Virus record (IMG/VR): IMGVR_UViG_3300032242_002807
Span: 1-23,683 of that record
Origin: a virus
DNA length: 23,683 bases
Direction: 5' to 3' (one strand)
Shown here: in pieces, positions 13,568 through 23,300 of the stretch
How positions within the stretch are numbered: position 1 is the first letter of the stretch
Layout: each line of letters starts with the position of its first letter
The notes under the pieces: generated by a model
What the model was told of the DNA's origin: nothing
The model's input: only the letters and a program-made list of their open reading frames with translations
Database searches by the model: none
Position numbers and translations under genes: made by a program

Positions 13568-14562
13568 TGGCTTCAAATTTATCAATACCAAGCAATGCTA
13601 AATTAGACGCTACTAAAACTCAACTTGAGAGTGTAAAATCCAAGATGGATACGGCTAAAAAAGAATTAGAAAAAGCTAAAAACGCTAAAAATTTCTTAAA
13701 AGATCAAACTAATTTAAGTTCAGCTGATGTTAAAAATATACTAACAGCGGCGGCGATACCTTTACTAACTCAATTTATTAATACAGAAAAAGTAGTAAAT
13801 CTATTAATAGATAAAATTACTAACGAGACTAAAAAGAAATTAGAAAAATATGGACGTGTAGAAATATTAAATGGTGTAATTACATTTACTCCTAAAAATA
13901 AAGGTGATTTTGAAAAATTCGCTCAAAACTTTAAACGTAAAGTTAATTCATTAAAAACCGCTATAGCCGCGTTAAAAAAAATAATAGATACATTAGTTAC
14001 TTTACTTAAAGTGATTAGAGCAGGATTAATTGCTCTTAAAGCATATATAGCTATTTTAAAGGCTAAATCAAAATCAATGGCGTTATTAGCTGCCGCTGAA
14101 ACTGCTTCTCCATCTCCTTCAAAACCTGCAACTGCTGCTTATTTAGCATTTAAAGAATCAACTGATCCTATAATAAATTTGTTGGAAAAAAAAGTAGATG
14201 ATTATATATTAATGACAACCACTATTAGTGGTATATTAGGTATATTTAAAAAAATAATTGATAAAATTAAAGAAAAATTAGATAAAATAAATGTTATTAT
14301 TAATGATTTACCAGACCCATCAAAATCATTATCAACTGAATTAAACGCAACACCCCCAATATCATCAACAACACCATCCTCAGAGGACTATGAAGATATG
14401 AAAGGTAACCAATATACTATTAAAATTTACACAACTCCATCAGGAGCGTTACAAGCTACAGCTTATGATAAAAACACCAATTTAAAAATAGCTGAAACTG
14501 CTCCTAGCAAAACGCGCGGAGCTGATAAATTACTTGATGAAATTAAACAAATATTAGGATAA
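13567..14562 (+). CDS. Helical structural protein (331 aa)
   Basis: Unrecognised. Residues 12-50 and 205-250 are Lys/Glu/Leu-rich coiled-coil-like helices. Residues 140-166 (IDTLVTLLKVIRAGLIALKA and on) form a very hydrophobic helix that could insert into a membrane or pack in a bundle. Residues 181-190 and 255-275 are Ser/Pro/Thr linkers, and residues 276-331 form a small beta-alpha domain (YTIKIYTT, LQATAYD). The gene is coupled by TAATG to the spike-like gene. A baseplate or tape-associated role, including membrane pore formation, is possible but speculative. Confidence 0.65.
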   Translation: MASNLSIPSNAKLDATKTQLESVKSKMDTAKKELEKAKNAKNFLKDQTNLSSADVKNILTAAAIPLLTQFINTEKVVNLLIDKITNETKKKLEKYGRVEILNGVITFTPKNKGDFEKFAQNFKRKVNSLKTAIAALKKIIDTLVTLLKVIRAGLIALKAYIAILKAKSKSMALLAAAETASPSPSKPATAAYLAFKESTDPIINLLEKKVDDYILMTTTISGILGIFKKIIDKIKEKLDKINVIINDLPDPSKSLSTELNATPPISSTTPSSEDYEDMKGNQYTIKIYTTPSGALQATAYDKNTNLKIAETAPSKTRGADKLLDEIKQILG

Positions 14563-14567
14563 TAAAA

Positions 14568-14575
14568 TATTTATA
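14568..14575 (+). promoter_or_regulatory. TATTTATA element before the 14579 gene
   Basis: TATTTATA lies only three bases before the ATG. A -10 element there would place the start site inside the gene, so it is more likely part of the A-rich leader than a working promoter. It is listed because it matches the late promoter candidates' core. Confidence 0.2.
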
Positions 14576-14578
14576 AAC

Positions 14579-15043
14579 ATGAAAGCGGATACATTTGTAA
14601 AATTATTAAGAAAAGTTATACGTGAAGAAATTCAAGCTGTCGTTAGGGAAGAGCTAGGATTATTACTTGAGGCGCCTGCGCCTAAATCGGTAATGGCAGA
14701 GTCCAAAAAACCGGTTGTTAAAAATTCCATGGTCGAATCAATAAGACCTGCCAAACCAACACAGCCATCAAAACCTATGAACTTCGCTAGTAATAACATA
14801 TTAAATGATATATTAAACGAAACAGCGAATGCTGGTGAGTGGAGAACAGTAGCTGATATGAAAGCTGAAAACGCTATAGGCTTTAGTGGAAACACATACG
14901 GAAACGATCCAATAGTTGTAGAAAGTGTAGACCAAATGTTAGCTAATACAAGACCAGCAGGAGATATTAACGCTGTTAAAATTGATGTTGTACCTGATTT
15001 TACTAACTTAATGGCTAAAATGAAACAAGAAGGACAAATATAA
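14579..15043 (+). CDS. Virion-module protein with helical N-terminus (154 aa)
   Basis: Residues 3-32 form one long amphipathic charged helix (FVKLLRKVIREEIQAVVREE). Residues 33-70 are a Pro/Lys/Ser-rich disordered linker, and residues 71-154 contain short conserved-looking pieces (WRTVADMKAENAIGF, PDFTNLMAKM). No enzyme motif is visible. The layout of helix, linker and short C-terminal peptides resembles assembly connectors or scaffolding-like proteins. It is coupled by TAATG to the gp25-like gene, so a role in baseplate assembly is plausible. Confidence 0.65.
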   Translation: MKADTFVKLLRKVIREEIQAVVREELGLLLEAPAPKSVMAESKKPVVKNSMVESIRPAKPTQPSKPMNFASNNILNDILNETANAGEWRTVADMKAENAIGFSGNTYGNDPIVVESVDQMLANTRPAGDINAVKIDVVPDFTNLMAKMKQEGQI

Positions 15044-15465
15044 TGTTAAAAAGACCAACATATACCTTAAATCCACAAGACATCGGACAAAAACGAGGTA
15101 TTGGGATTAGTGTTCTTTTTAATAATGGCAATAATGTTTTTAATCAAACATTCACTACTAAAGAACAAGTTAAATCTAATTTAATTAATTATATATTAAC
15201 TAATAAAGGTGAACGTCTTTTTAATCCTACATTTGGAGGTAATTTAAGAGCATCATTATTTAACCCAGACTCATCCTTTGATAGTGTAGTAGCGTCATTA
15301 GAACAAGAAATATATGCTTATGTACCAAATATTATTATTCGTAACATAGCAATAAAAAAATATTCCGATGAAAATTTAGTAAATATAATACTAGATTATT
15401 CAATAAATAACCAAAATGATAATTTAGTAATAAATGTATCAACAAATGATTTAACTAAACAATAA
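15043..15465 (+). CDS. gp25-like baseplate wedge protein
   Basis: The segment TNKGERLFNPTFGGNLRASL (53-72) is the signature of the gp25/GpW lysozyme-like baseplate wedge family, in which a T-x-x-GER-x-x-x-P-x-FG motif is followed by a helix and strands. At 140 residues it is close to T4 gp25 (132). The protein is a structural part of the inner wedge, not an active enzyme in tails of this type. It directly precedes the gp6/J-like gene with a TAATG overlap, the same order as W-J in P2, which supports both calls. Confidence 0.9.
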   Translation: MLKRPTYTLNPQDIGQKRGIGISVLFNNGNNVFNQTFTTKEQVKSNLINYILTNKGERLFNPTFGGNLRASLFNPDSSFDSVVASLEQEIYAYVPNIIIRNIAIKKYSDENLVNIILDYSINNQNDNLVINVSTNDLTKQ

Positions 15466-17336
15466 TGGCAAACGTACCTGATATAAAATATTTTGATAAA
15501 GACTTTACCACGTTAAAGCAGGATTTAATTAACTATGCTAGAACATACTTTCAGAATAACTATATGGACTTTAGTCCATCTGCTCCTGGTAATATGTTTA
15601 TGGAAATGGCCGCTTATGTAGGTGATATATTATCATTTTACACTGATACTCAACTACAAGAGACATTATTATTATATGCTCAAGAAAGAAAAAATATAAT
15701 TGCTTTAGCATATGCTTTAGGTTATAGACCTAAAATAACTTCAACATCATCAGTGACATTAGATATATTTCAATTAATACCTTCTGATGGTGCTCCTTAT
15801 TATAATCCTGATTTTAGATATGCTGCTACAGTAAATAAAAATACTGTAGTTAAATCAAATTCAAACCCAACAATAACTTTTATTACTCAGGATTCTATTG
15901 ACTTTAAATTCTCATCTTCTTATAACCCAACAGATGTTAGTATATACCAATACTATACTTCTACAACTAATCCACAATATTATCTACTTAAAAAACAAGT
16001 AGAAGCAATATCAGGACAAATTAAAACTACTACTTTCTCATTTGGTAATCCAGTACAATTTCCAACTGTTACTATTAATGATAAAAATATTATTGAAGTA
16101 ATTAGTATAGTTGATAGTGAAAACAATACATGGTATGAAGTACCTTATTTAGCTCAAGATACAGTATTTGATGAATCTTTAAATTTACCTACATTTGAAC
16201 CTAATCATAGTGGTGATAATAGTGCTCGTTTTTTATTACGTTTAAAAAAGGTTCAAAAACGTTTTACAACACGATTTAACGATGATAGTAATTTAGTATT
16301 AGAGTTTGGTAGCGGCGTTACTTCAGTTCCTGATGAGACAATTATACCAAATCCTGATAATGTTGGTTTAGGCTTAGTTGATGGTATAAGTAAATTAACT
16401 ATGGCTTATGACCCATCAAATTTCCAATACACAAATGAGTATGGTATTGCTCCCGCAAACACTACTTTAACAGTGACTTACTTAGTAGGTGGAGGTATTA
16501 ATACAAACTTACCATCAGATGATATCAATTTAAATGATGTTGTTACTGTTAATATTAATGATTATAATTTAGATCCTTCAATAGTTAACATTTCTAAAGG
16601 ATCAGTTAGATTTAATAATCCCGGTCCTTCATCTGGAGGTGGACCTGGTGAAAGTACAGAGCAAATTCGTTTACAAGCTTTAGCTAATTTCCCAACCCAA
16701 AATAGAAATGTAACTAAGGCTGACTATTTAGTTCGTACTTTATCACTACCATCAAAATATGGTTATTTAAGCAAGGCTTATGTAGCGCAAGATTATTTAG
16801 TAGCGAATGATTCAGACAAACAAAATTTTATTAATAGTAATCCATTAGCAATTTCTGTTTATGTTCTATCAACAAATATAAATGGTAGATTAACTACAGC
16901 GAGTAATATTGTAAAACAAAATTTAAAAACATACTTATCCTATGAAAAAATGATGAGTGATGCTATATTAATTAAGGATGCTTATTATGCTAATATTAAA
17001 GTTAACTTCGATATTTCAGTATTACCAGCATATAACTCACAAGATGTTTTAACTAAATGTATTGACGGATTAAAGGATTATTTTAATATATCTAAATGGC
17101 AAATAAACCAACCTATTATATACTCAGACATTTATAACTTGATTGGCTCTATTAAAGGTGTTCAATCAGTAATTAAAGTAAATATTAAAAACTTAACTGG
17201 AGGTAATTACTCTCCATATTCTTATGATATATCAGCTGCTACTAAACAAGGAGTTGTTTATCCATCTTTAGACCCAATGATATTTGAAGTAAGATATCCT
17301 AATACAGATATTTATGGTCGTATTGTAACTTATTAA
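15465..17336 (+). CDS. gp6/J-like baseplate wedge protein
   Basis: A 623-residue protein close in size to T4 gp6 (660). The N-terminal helix contains SAPGNMFMEMAAYVGDIL (39-56) and YTDTQLQETLL; the middle has NNTWYEVPYLAQDTVFDE (about 220-237) and LVLEFGSGV; GGGPGEST followed by EQIRLQALANFP (about 391-410) and NVTKADYLVR (about 414-423) mark the baseplate J core domain. It dimerises and links wedges of the contractile baseplate in T4 and P2. It is coupled to the gp25-like gene upstream. The gene for the Ntn-hydrolase-like protein follows after two bases. Confidence 0.92.
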   Translation: MANVPDIKYFDKDFTTLKQDLINYARTYFQNNYMDFSPSAPGNMFMEMAAYVGDILSFYTDTQLQETLLLYAQERKNIIALAYALGYRPKITSTSSVTLDIFQLIPSDGAPYYNPDFRYAATVNKNTVVKSNSNPTITFITQDSIDFKFSSSYNPTDVSIYQYYTSTTNPQYYLLKKQVEAISGQIKTTTFSFGNPVQFPTVTINDKNIIEVISIVDSENNTWYEVPYLAQDTVFDESLNLPTFEPNHSGDNSARFLLRLKKVQKRFTTRFNDDSNLVLEFGSGVTSVPDETIIPNPDNVGLGLVDGISKLTMAYDPSNFQYTNEYGIAPANTTLTVTYLVGGGINTNLPSDDINLNDVVTVNINDYNLDPSIVNISKGSVRFNNPGPSSGGGPGESTEQIRLQALANFPTQNRNVTKADYLVRTLSLPSKYGYLSKAYVAQDYLVANDSDKQNFINSNPLAISVYVLSTNINGRLTTASNIVKQNLKTYLSYEKMMSDAILIKDAYYANIKVNFDISVLPAYNSQDVLTKCIDGLKDYFNISKWQINQPIIYSDIYNLIGSIKGVQSVIKVNIKNLTGGNYSPYSYDISAATKQGVVYPSLDPMIFEVRYPNTDIYGRIVTY

Positions 17337-17338
17337 TT

Positions 17339-18238
17339 ATGAAATTATTAAATATCCTTAAAAGTTTACTTAATGAATGCACTGTGACCGGTGTTAGATT
17401 AAGTAATGGTGTGGTATTAGCTAAAAATAGAGATAGAGGATATACAGCTGAAGTAGAAGTGGTACATGAAATTTTAGATAATGTAGAAATGGTTTATTGG
17501 CATGATATTGACACTGATTGGTCTGAAGGTATGAATGAATTTGGTATTGGTATTGTTAATTCATCTTTAATGGTTCATGATGATGAAAAAGAAGGTGATA
17601 AAGTTGAGAAAAAAAGAGACGAAAAACGTAAAAATCCAGAATTAGAAGATAAAAGAAAAGAACCTAAACACGCGAGTGATGGTGCTAAAATTAGACAAGT
17701 GTTATGTCAAAATAATATTAGAGACGCAGTTAAAGTTTTAGTTTCATCAAAAGGAGATGGAAGCGCTGAAGTTAACGGTGTTACTGGTCAATCTATTATT
17801 AGTGATGGAAAAGAAATATATGTTATTGAACATACAAGTATTGACGCTCCTGTTATTAGAAAATTAAAAGAAGATAAAAAAGTAATAGTGAGAACCAATC
17901 ATGGTATCTACCATAAAGATGTAGGCTATCAATCAGGTATAAAAAAAGATTCTACTCATAGTAGAATGAATTTAGCGAAAGAACACTTACAAGATGCTGA
18001 AACAGATCAAGATGTTTTAGACATTTTAAAAAAACAATATAAAGAAAATACATTCTTGAATCCATATAGAAAAACAAATAAATATCACATGCAGACCACA
18101 GGTCAAATTATGATGAATTTAAAGAAAAAAGAAGTCACTATTCGTATGGATAAAGAACATGGTGAATTTGAAGGTGTAGAAACATTATTACCTAAAGATT
18201 ATGAAGCCAAAATAAAAATTAAAATTGAAAAATCTTAA
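17339..18238 (+). CDS. Ntn-hydrolase-like protein (linear amide C-N hydrolase type)
   Basis: Residues 14-33 (C14-TVTGVRLSNGVVLAKNRDR) match the N-terminal nucleophile region of Ntn hydrolases of the acyltransferase/dipeptidase type (C45, C59, C69), where a Cys-Thr begins the mature enzyme and NxD follows a strand turn. Further support comes from GMNEFGIGIVNSSL (64-77), DGKEIYVIE (156-164), RTNHG (185-189), S208-R209 and QIMMNL (256-261). The 13-residue leader before Cys14 would be removed by autocleavage. Residues 81-112 are a highly charged Lys/Glu insert. These enzymes cleave linear amides such as acyl-amino bonds; the target here is unknown. Its place between baseplate genes is unusual and suggests a virion or lysis role. 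Confidence 0.75.
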   Translation: MKLLNILKSLLNECTVTGVRLSNGVVLAKNRDRGYTAEVEVVHEILDNVEMVYWHDIDTDWSEGMNEFGIGIVNSSLMVHDDEKEGDKVEKKRDEKRKNPELEDKRKEPKHASDGAKIRQVLCQNNIRDAVKVLVSSKGDGSAEVNGVTGQSIISDGKEIYVIEHTSIDAPVIRKLKEDKKVIVRTNHGIYHKDVGYQSGIKKDSTHSRMNLAKEHLQDAETDQDVLDILKKQYKENTFLNPYRKTNKYHMQTTGQIMMNLKKKEVTIRMDKEHGEFEGVETLLPKDYEAKIKIKIEKS

Positions 18239-18241
18239 TAT

Positions 18242-18841
18242 ATGAATTTAGACAAATTAAAAGGACATATTCCTGATAGTGTTATTACCCAAATTCCAGG
18301 AATTCAAGATAAATTTGAAATCAACACTCCATTACGTTTAGCTCATTTCTTAGCTCAATGCGGACATGAGTCAGGTGGATTTAGATTAACTAAAGAAAAT
18401 TTAAATTACAGTGCTAAAGGATTACAAGGTATTTTCAAAAAATATTTTCCAGATGCTACTAAAGCTACTTTATACGAACGTAAACCTGAAAAAATTGCTA
18501 ATTTAGTTTATGCAAATAGAATGGGTAATGGTCCTGAAGCAAGTGGTGATGGTGCAAAATATTGTGGACGTGGTTTTATTCAATTAACTGGTAAAACTAA
18601 CTACCAAGCATTTTTTAAATCAATTGGCGCGGATATTAATACTGACCCAACATTAGTTGCAACTCAATACCCATTAGCATCAGCTGCGTGGTTCTTTAAT
18701 AAGAATGGTTTACATAAAATAGCTGATGGTGGAGCAACAGATGCTGTTGTTACTTCTATTACTAAACGTGTTAATGGTGGTACAATTGGTTTACCTGATC
18801 GTATTAAACATTTTAACGAGTATTATCACTTGTTGGCTTAA
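18242..18841 (+). CDS. GH19-type lysin (chitinase/muramidase fold)
   Basis: A 199-residue glycoside hydrolase family 19-like protein. Catalytic E43 lies in AHFLAQCGHESGGF (34-47), the second acid candidate E52 in KENLNYSA, and GRGFIQLTGKTNY (109-121) is the typical substrate-cleft signature; TKRVNGG near residue 175 completes the fold. Phage members cut peptidoglycan glycan chains. There is no signal peptide or membrane segment, so it is either a holin-dependent endolysin or a tail-associated muramidase; its place among baseplate genes allows both. Size fits a single-domain enzyme with no wall-binding module. A late promoter candidate starts one base after the stop. Confidence 0.9.
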   Translation: MNLDKLKGHIPDSVITQIPGIQDKFEINTPLRLAHFLAQCGHESGGFRLTKENLNYSAKGLQGIFKKYFPDATKATLYERKPEKIANLVYANRMGNGPEASGDGAKYCGRGFIQLTGKTNYQAFFKSIGADINTDPTLVATQYPLASAAWFFNKNGLHKIADGGATDAVVTSITKRVNGGTIGLPDRIKHFNEYYHLLA

Positions 18842-18842
18842 T

Positions 18843-18866
18843 CTCTCCAAATACCCCATATTTATA
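18843..18866 (+). promoter_or_regulatory. Candidate late promoter L2
   Basis: Begins CTCTCCAAATACCC and ends in CATATTTATA (18857-18866), 19 of 24 positions identical to L1, and like L1 it begins right after a stop codon. The ATG of the DNRLRE-like gene is 20 bases after the motif. The C-rich upstream part is conspicuous in so AT-rich a genome. Confidence 0.6.
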
Positions 18867-18886
18867 CTAGAATAATACTAATATAA

Positions 18887-19999
18887 ATGGGTGTTTACAA
18901 AATATTTCCGTCACAGGACACAACAATCTACACAGATTATAATACTCTGAATGCAGGGTTAGACTCGATACTAGACTTATCTAAAAATCAATCTAACCTA
19001 TATCCATCATCATCTACTAGTCGTATATTAATCAAATTTGATAATGACGATATAACTGACGTTATTTCTAAATCAGGCGCTAATTTTACTGCGTCTCTTA
19101 AAATGTACAACGCTAATGTAGATGGTCTTCCAACTAATTTTGATATTGAAGTACATCCACTATATGAAAGTTGGGATATGGGTACAGGACGTTTTAATAA
19201 TTTACCTATATCAATAGATGGTGCTAGTTGGAAATATAGAAGTTCAAATGAAAAAAACGCTTGGATTACTACATCATTTCCAACAGGTGTTACTTCATCT
19301 TATTACGCTACTAATGAAGGTGGTGCTTCTTATTATACAGCCTCAACAACTCAATCATTTAATTATTTCTCATCTAAAGATATTAATATTGATGTAACTC
19401 AATTTATTGGATGGTACACTGCTAGTGTTATTCCAAATAATGGATTTGTTATTATGAATAGTACATCAGATTCTCCAACTGGCACAGGCTCATTTGAATT
19501 TGATCATAACTACAAATACACATTTAATTTCTTTTCTAGAGATACTAACACTATTTATCCTCCATGTTTGGAATTTAAATGGAACGATAGTACATTCAAT
19601 ACAGCATCATCAGTATTTATCCCTAATGAAGAAATAAATATCGCTATTGCTAATAACAAAACTATATTTTATGATAATGAATATGTAAGATTTAGAGTAT
19701 ATGCTAGAGAAAAATATCCAGCTCGAGTGTACACTCAAACAGCATTAAATCAGTATAATAAAGTATTACCTACTGCTTCATACTATTCAATTATAGATTT
19801 AGATACAAATACAAAAATAATTGATTTTGATACTACAGCTACTAAATTAAGTATTGATGGAACAAGTAGTTATTTTAGAATGTATATGAATGGATTAGAA
19901 CCTGAACGTTATTATAAAATACAAATTAAGTCTATCATTGATGGAGGTACTTATATTTTTGATGATGACTATTATTTTAAAGTATTACAAACAGTTTAA
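18887..19999 (+). CDS. DNRLRE-like virion structural protein (370 aa)
   Basis: The first 240 residues follow the DNRLRE beta-sandwich pattern: an initial FPSQDTTIYTDY, a SRILIKFD strand (45-52), ASLKMYNAN (69-77), a HPLYESWDMGTGRF turn (90-103), DGASWKYR (111-118), the DVTQFIGWY strand and a final FEFKW-like strand. Residues 250-370 look like a second beta domain with Tyr and Asp-rich strands. Such modules are found in tail and adhesin-like proteins of phages infecting Bacteroidota. It probably decorates the baseplate or connects a fibre. The start follows the leader TAATATAA, after promoter L2. Confidence 0.75.
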   Translation: MGVYKIFPSQDTTIYTDYNTLNAGLDSILDLSKNQSNLYPSSSTSRILIKFDNDDITDVISKSGANFTASLKMYNANVDGLPTNFDIEVHPLYESWDMGTGRFNNLPISIDGASWKYRSSNEKNAWITTSFPTGVTSSYYATNEGGASYYTASTTQSFNYFSSKDINIDVTQFIGWYTASVIPNNGFVIMNSTSDSPTGTGSFEFDHNYKYTFNFFSRDTNTIYPPCLEFKWNDSTFNTASSVFIPNEEINIAIANNKTIFYDNEYVRFRVYAREKYPARVYTQTALNQYNKVLPTASYYSIIDLDTNTKIIDFDTTATKLSIDGTSSYFRMYMNGLEPERYYKIQIKSIIDGGTYIFDDDYYFKVLQTV

Positions 20000-20001
20000 T
20001 A

Positions 20002-20352
20002 ATGTCTGAACAAATAAAGATACAAAAAACTATTTATAGTTTAAACAGTTTTAATAATGTTGTTGACACTAATTTTTCACAATTAGTTAAAACATCATCA
20101 CCATTAACAAATGTTACTACATTGGATAAAACTGTTAGTCAATTCTTTCAAGAATATGATTCATTATTTTTTGAAATACCTCCAACAGGCTCAGAACAAT
20201 CACATTTAGGTTTAGCAACTAGAAGTTTAGAATATTTAGGATTATCATTAGAAACTTTACAAAAAGAAATCGATGATTTAAGAGAAGAAAATGTTAACTT
20301 AAAAAATCAAATTGTATTAACTTCTCAAATTAATACAGGAACACAAATATAA
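20002..20352 (+). CDS. Small structural protein with C-terminal coiled coil (116 aa)
   Basis: Mostly polar, with an N-terminal Ser/Thr/Asn-rich part, a compact middle (QFFQEYDSLFFEIPP, 47-61) and a clear coiled coil at about 75-102 (LEYLGLSLETLQKEIDDLRE) in which Leu and Ile recur every three or four residues. A trimeric coiled coil here could attach a fibre or neighbouring tail proteins. It starts two bases after the DNRLRE-like gene and ends one base before the ATG of the large tail protein, so the three genes are a unit. Confidence 0.7.
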   Translation: MSEQIKIQKTIYSLNSFNNVVDTNFSQLVKTSSPLTNVTTLDKTVSQFFQEYDSLFFEIPPTGSEQSHLGLATRSLEYLGLSLETLQKEIDDLREENVNLKNQIVLTSQINTGTQI

Positions 20353-20353
20353 T

Positions 20354-23300
20354 ATGGCAACAACAGTTACTAATATATCAGTATCCAACAACATCCTTTC
20401 AGGATCATCTTCTCAACAGTTAGTTATAACTAGAGATATGGTTCGTAACTTTGGCGCCCCTGAAGACTATGTTGAGTTACATATAAGTGATCCTTCAGGT
20501 AAAGTACTTTATTCATATTCTCCTTTTAAAGGATATACAATACCAGGTACATTTGCACCTTCTACTGCTTATACAATACAAGAATTAGTTTTTGATCCTG
20601 CTAAAGATTTACAAAATACAGGTATTAGATATGGTGATTATAAACTTACTTATAACATTTTAAGACCTAAAATTGTTAAGGATTCTAATCCAAGTTTATT
20701 CATTAAAGAAATATCTGGTGATAGAACAGAAATTAGATTAAGTACTAATAATATTTCTACAACTGATATTCAAGTTAATACTTCTGATTTTATTAATGAA
20801 ATTCAAGGAGTACCTTACTTTAAGGAATTTTATATAAACTTTGGAAAAAATCAACTAATACCAGCAACTAACGTAGCGTTAGATTTAGGATCGTCAAATG
20901 TAATTGTTGCTCAAAGTCAAGGTAATGTTGCAGCAACCTCCACTTTAGCAGGACCTCCAACAGTATTAATTAAATTACTTAATCCATTACCACTACAATA
21001 TACTGTTAATACTTTAGTTAGTGTTGTAGATGAAATATCAAATTCAAAAATCTATGAGGTTAATACAACTCCAGATCCAGTACCTGTAGTTTATCCTTCA
21101 TTACGTGGACCTAATTTTGATTTGGATTTAGATCAATTAAGAGTAGGACCTACTCCTTATTATAATTTTACTGAAGTAACTAGTTTCCAAGGTACATTTG
21201 CTCCTCAATTACAACAATTGCTTAGTCAATTAAGTGCTTCTAATTTCCAAATTAATATCGATTATACTGACTATAACAACTTTGTTCATTATTCAAGTGC
21301 TGCTCGTCGTTTAGAAGGATTCAAATATAAATTAGTTAATCTTGAGGCGACAACATCATTAAGTGCATCTGTTGCTTTAAGTGCTTCTCCAACAGCTGCT
21401 TTAGATGCTGCTAAGTATCAAAGCAGTATAAATAAAATAATTCAAAGTTTTGATGGTTGGGAACAATACTTGTATTATAATACAGGTTCATTCTCATGGC
21501 CAAAGCAAAACTCAACTAAACCATATATAGTCCAATCAGTTACTTCTTCTGAATCACAAACTTGGTATAACGGTAATTATGATTCTGCTTCTATATATGA
21601 CGAAAATAACCAAAACTATTTACTATATACCTTACCAGGTTATATAGCTGAAAATGATAATAATGAATTAGCCTTCCAATTTGTAGCGTCTATTGGACAA
21701 ATGTTTGATGATATTTGGATTCATATTAAAGCAATAACTGACTTATACCAAACAAAAAATGCTTTAGATAAAGGTATATCTAAAGATTTAGTATACTTTG
21801 CTTTACAATCTTTAGGTATTAATACATATACTGATCAAGACGGTAATAATCAATTTCAATATTTATATGGTGTTAATCCTGATGGTACTTACAAACCACA
21901 GGTTGCTTCATATCAAACCTTAATTAGTGCTTCTAATTACCAATTATCAGGACAAGACCAACAAGAAGGAATTTATAAGCGTTTATATAGTAACTTACCT
22001 TTATTACTTAAATCAAAAGGTACAACTCGCTTTAATCAATATTTAAACACTATATTTGGTATTCCAACAACAATAATGGGAGCTGTAGAATATGGTGGTG
22101 TAGATAAAATAACATCTTCATTTGAATATGAATATGATAGATTCACTTACGCGTTACAAACATCAAATTCAAATAATATAACTATACCTTGGAATTATGT
22201 TTCTCAAAGTAAAGCTAGAACAACTTACTCAGATATAGTACCAGATGGTATTGAATTTAGATTTAAAGCATCTCCATCTTATGCTACTACTCAATCTTTA
22301 TTTTATAGTGGTTCTAATTTTAAATTAGATTTATATTATACTAACACAGGTTCTAATGGCTCTATTTACGCTAATACTATAGGTGATTTTGGTTATATAA
22401 AGTTTACTTTAGGTAGTACCTCAGTAACATCATCTACTATACCTGTATTTACAACAGGTTCAAATGATGATACTAGTTGGTATAATGTATTAGTTCAAAG
22501 ACGTACTCCTAATTTAAGAGTAGGACAAACAAGTACTTCTCAAACATATGACATTTATGTTAAAAATAATATTTATGGAGAAGTAGGACATGTAGCAAGC
22601 GCTAGTTTAACAACTTCTACTGCTGCTACTAACTCATTATGGTATAATCAAGGTTCTATAAAGTTAGGAGGTGGCACTTATCCATTTAGTGGTTCAATCC
22701 AAGAAGTAAGATTATGGTCTAATTATGTATCTGAGTCTACATTTAATTTGCATGTGGTAAATCCTGAATCAATTGAAGGTAATACTTATAGTTCTTCATA
22801 TTCAGATTTAATAGCTAGATGGCCATTAGGAAATAACTTATATACATACAATCATAGTTTAATAACAAATGTTGCTTCAGTAGCACCTGATCAAAATATT
22901 CAAGCGTTCACTGCTTCCTTTGCTAATTTTATAAATCAAAATAATTATACTTCATTTACTGAAACATATTATGCCGATGTTGCTAACTCAGGATATGCTA
23001 ATCCAGTGACTGATAAAATTAGAATATATAGTGGAAGTACTTATGGTACTCAATTAATGCCTAATAAGAGTATTGTTGTACCTGATATTATTCCAATTAC
23101 TAAAGATATACATTTATTAGATGCTAGTTTATCTCCTCAAGACGAGATAGATAGAGCTATTATAGCCGCTTTCGGTTCATCTTATACTGTGGATGATATT
23201 ATTGGTAATCCTGCTACAGGATCATATTATGAATTTCAACCACTTCAAAATGAATTTTTTAAGAAATTTATTAATAAATATAATTATAAAGATTATATTC

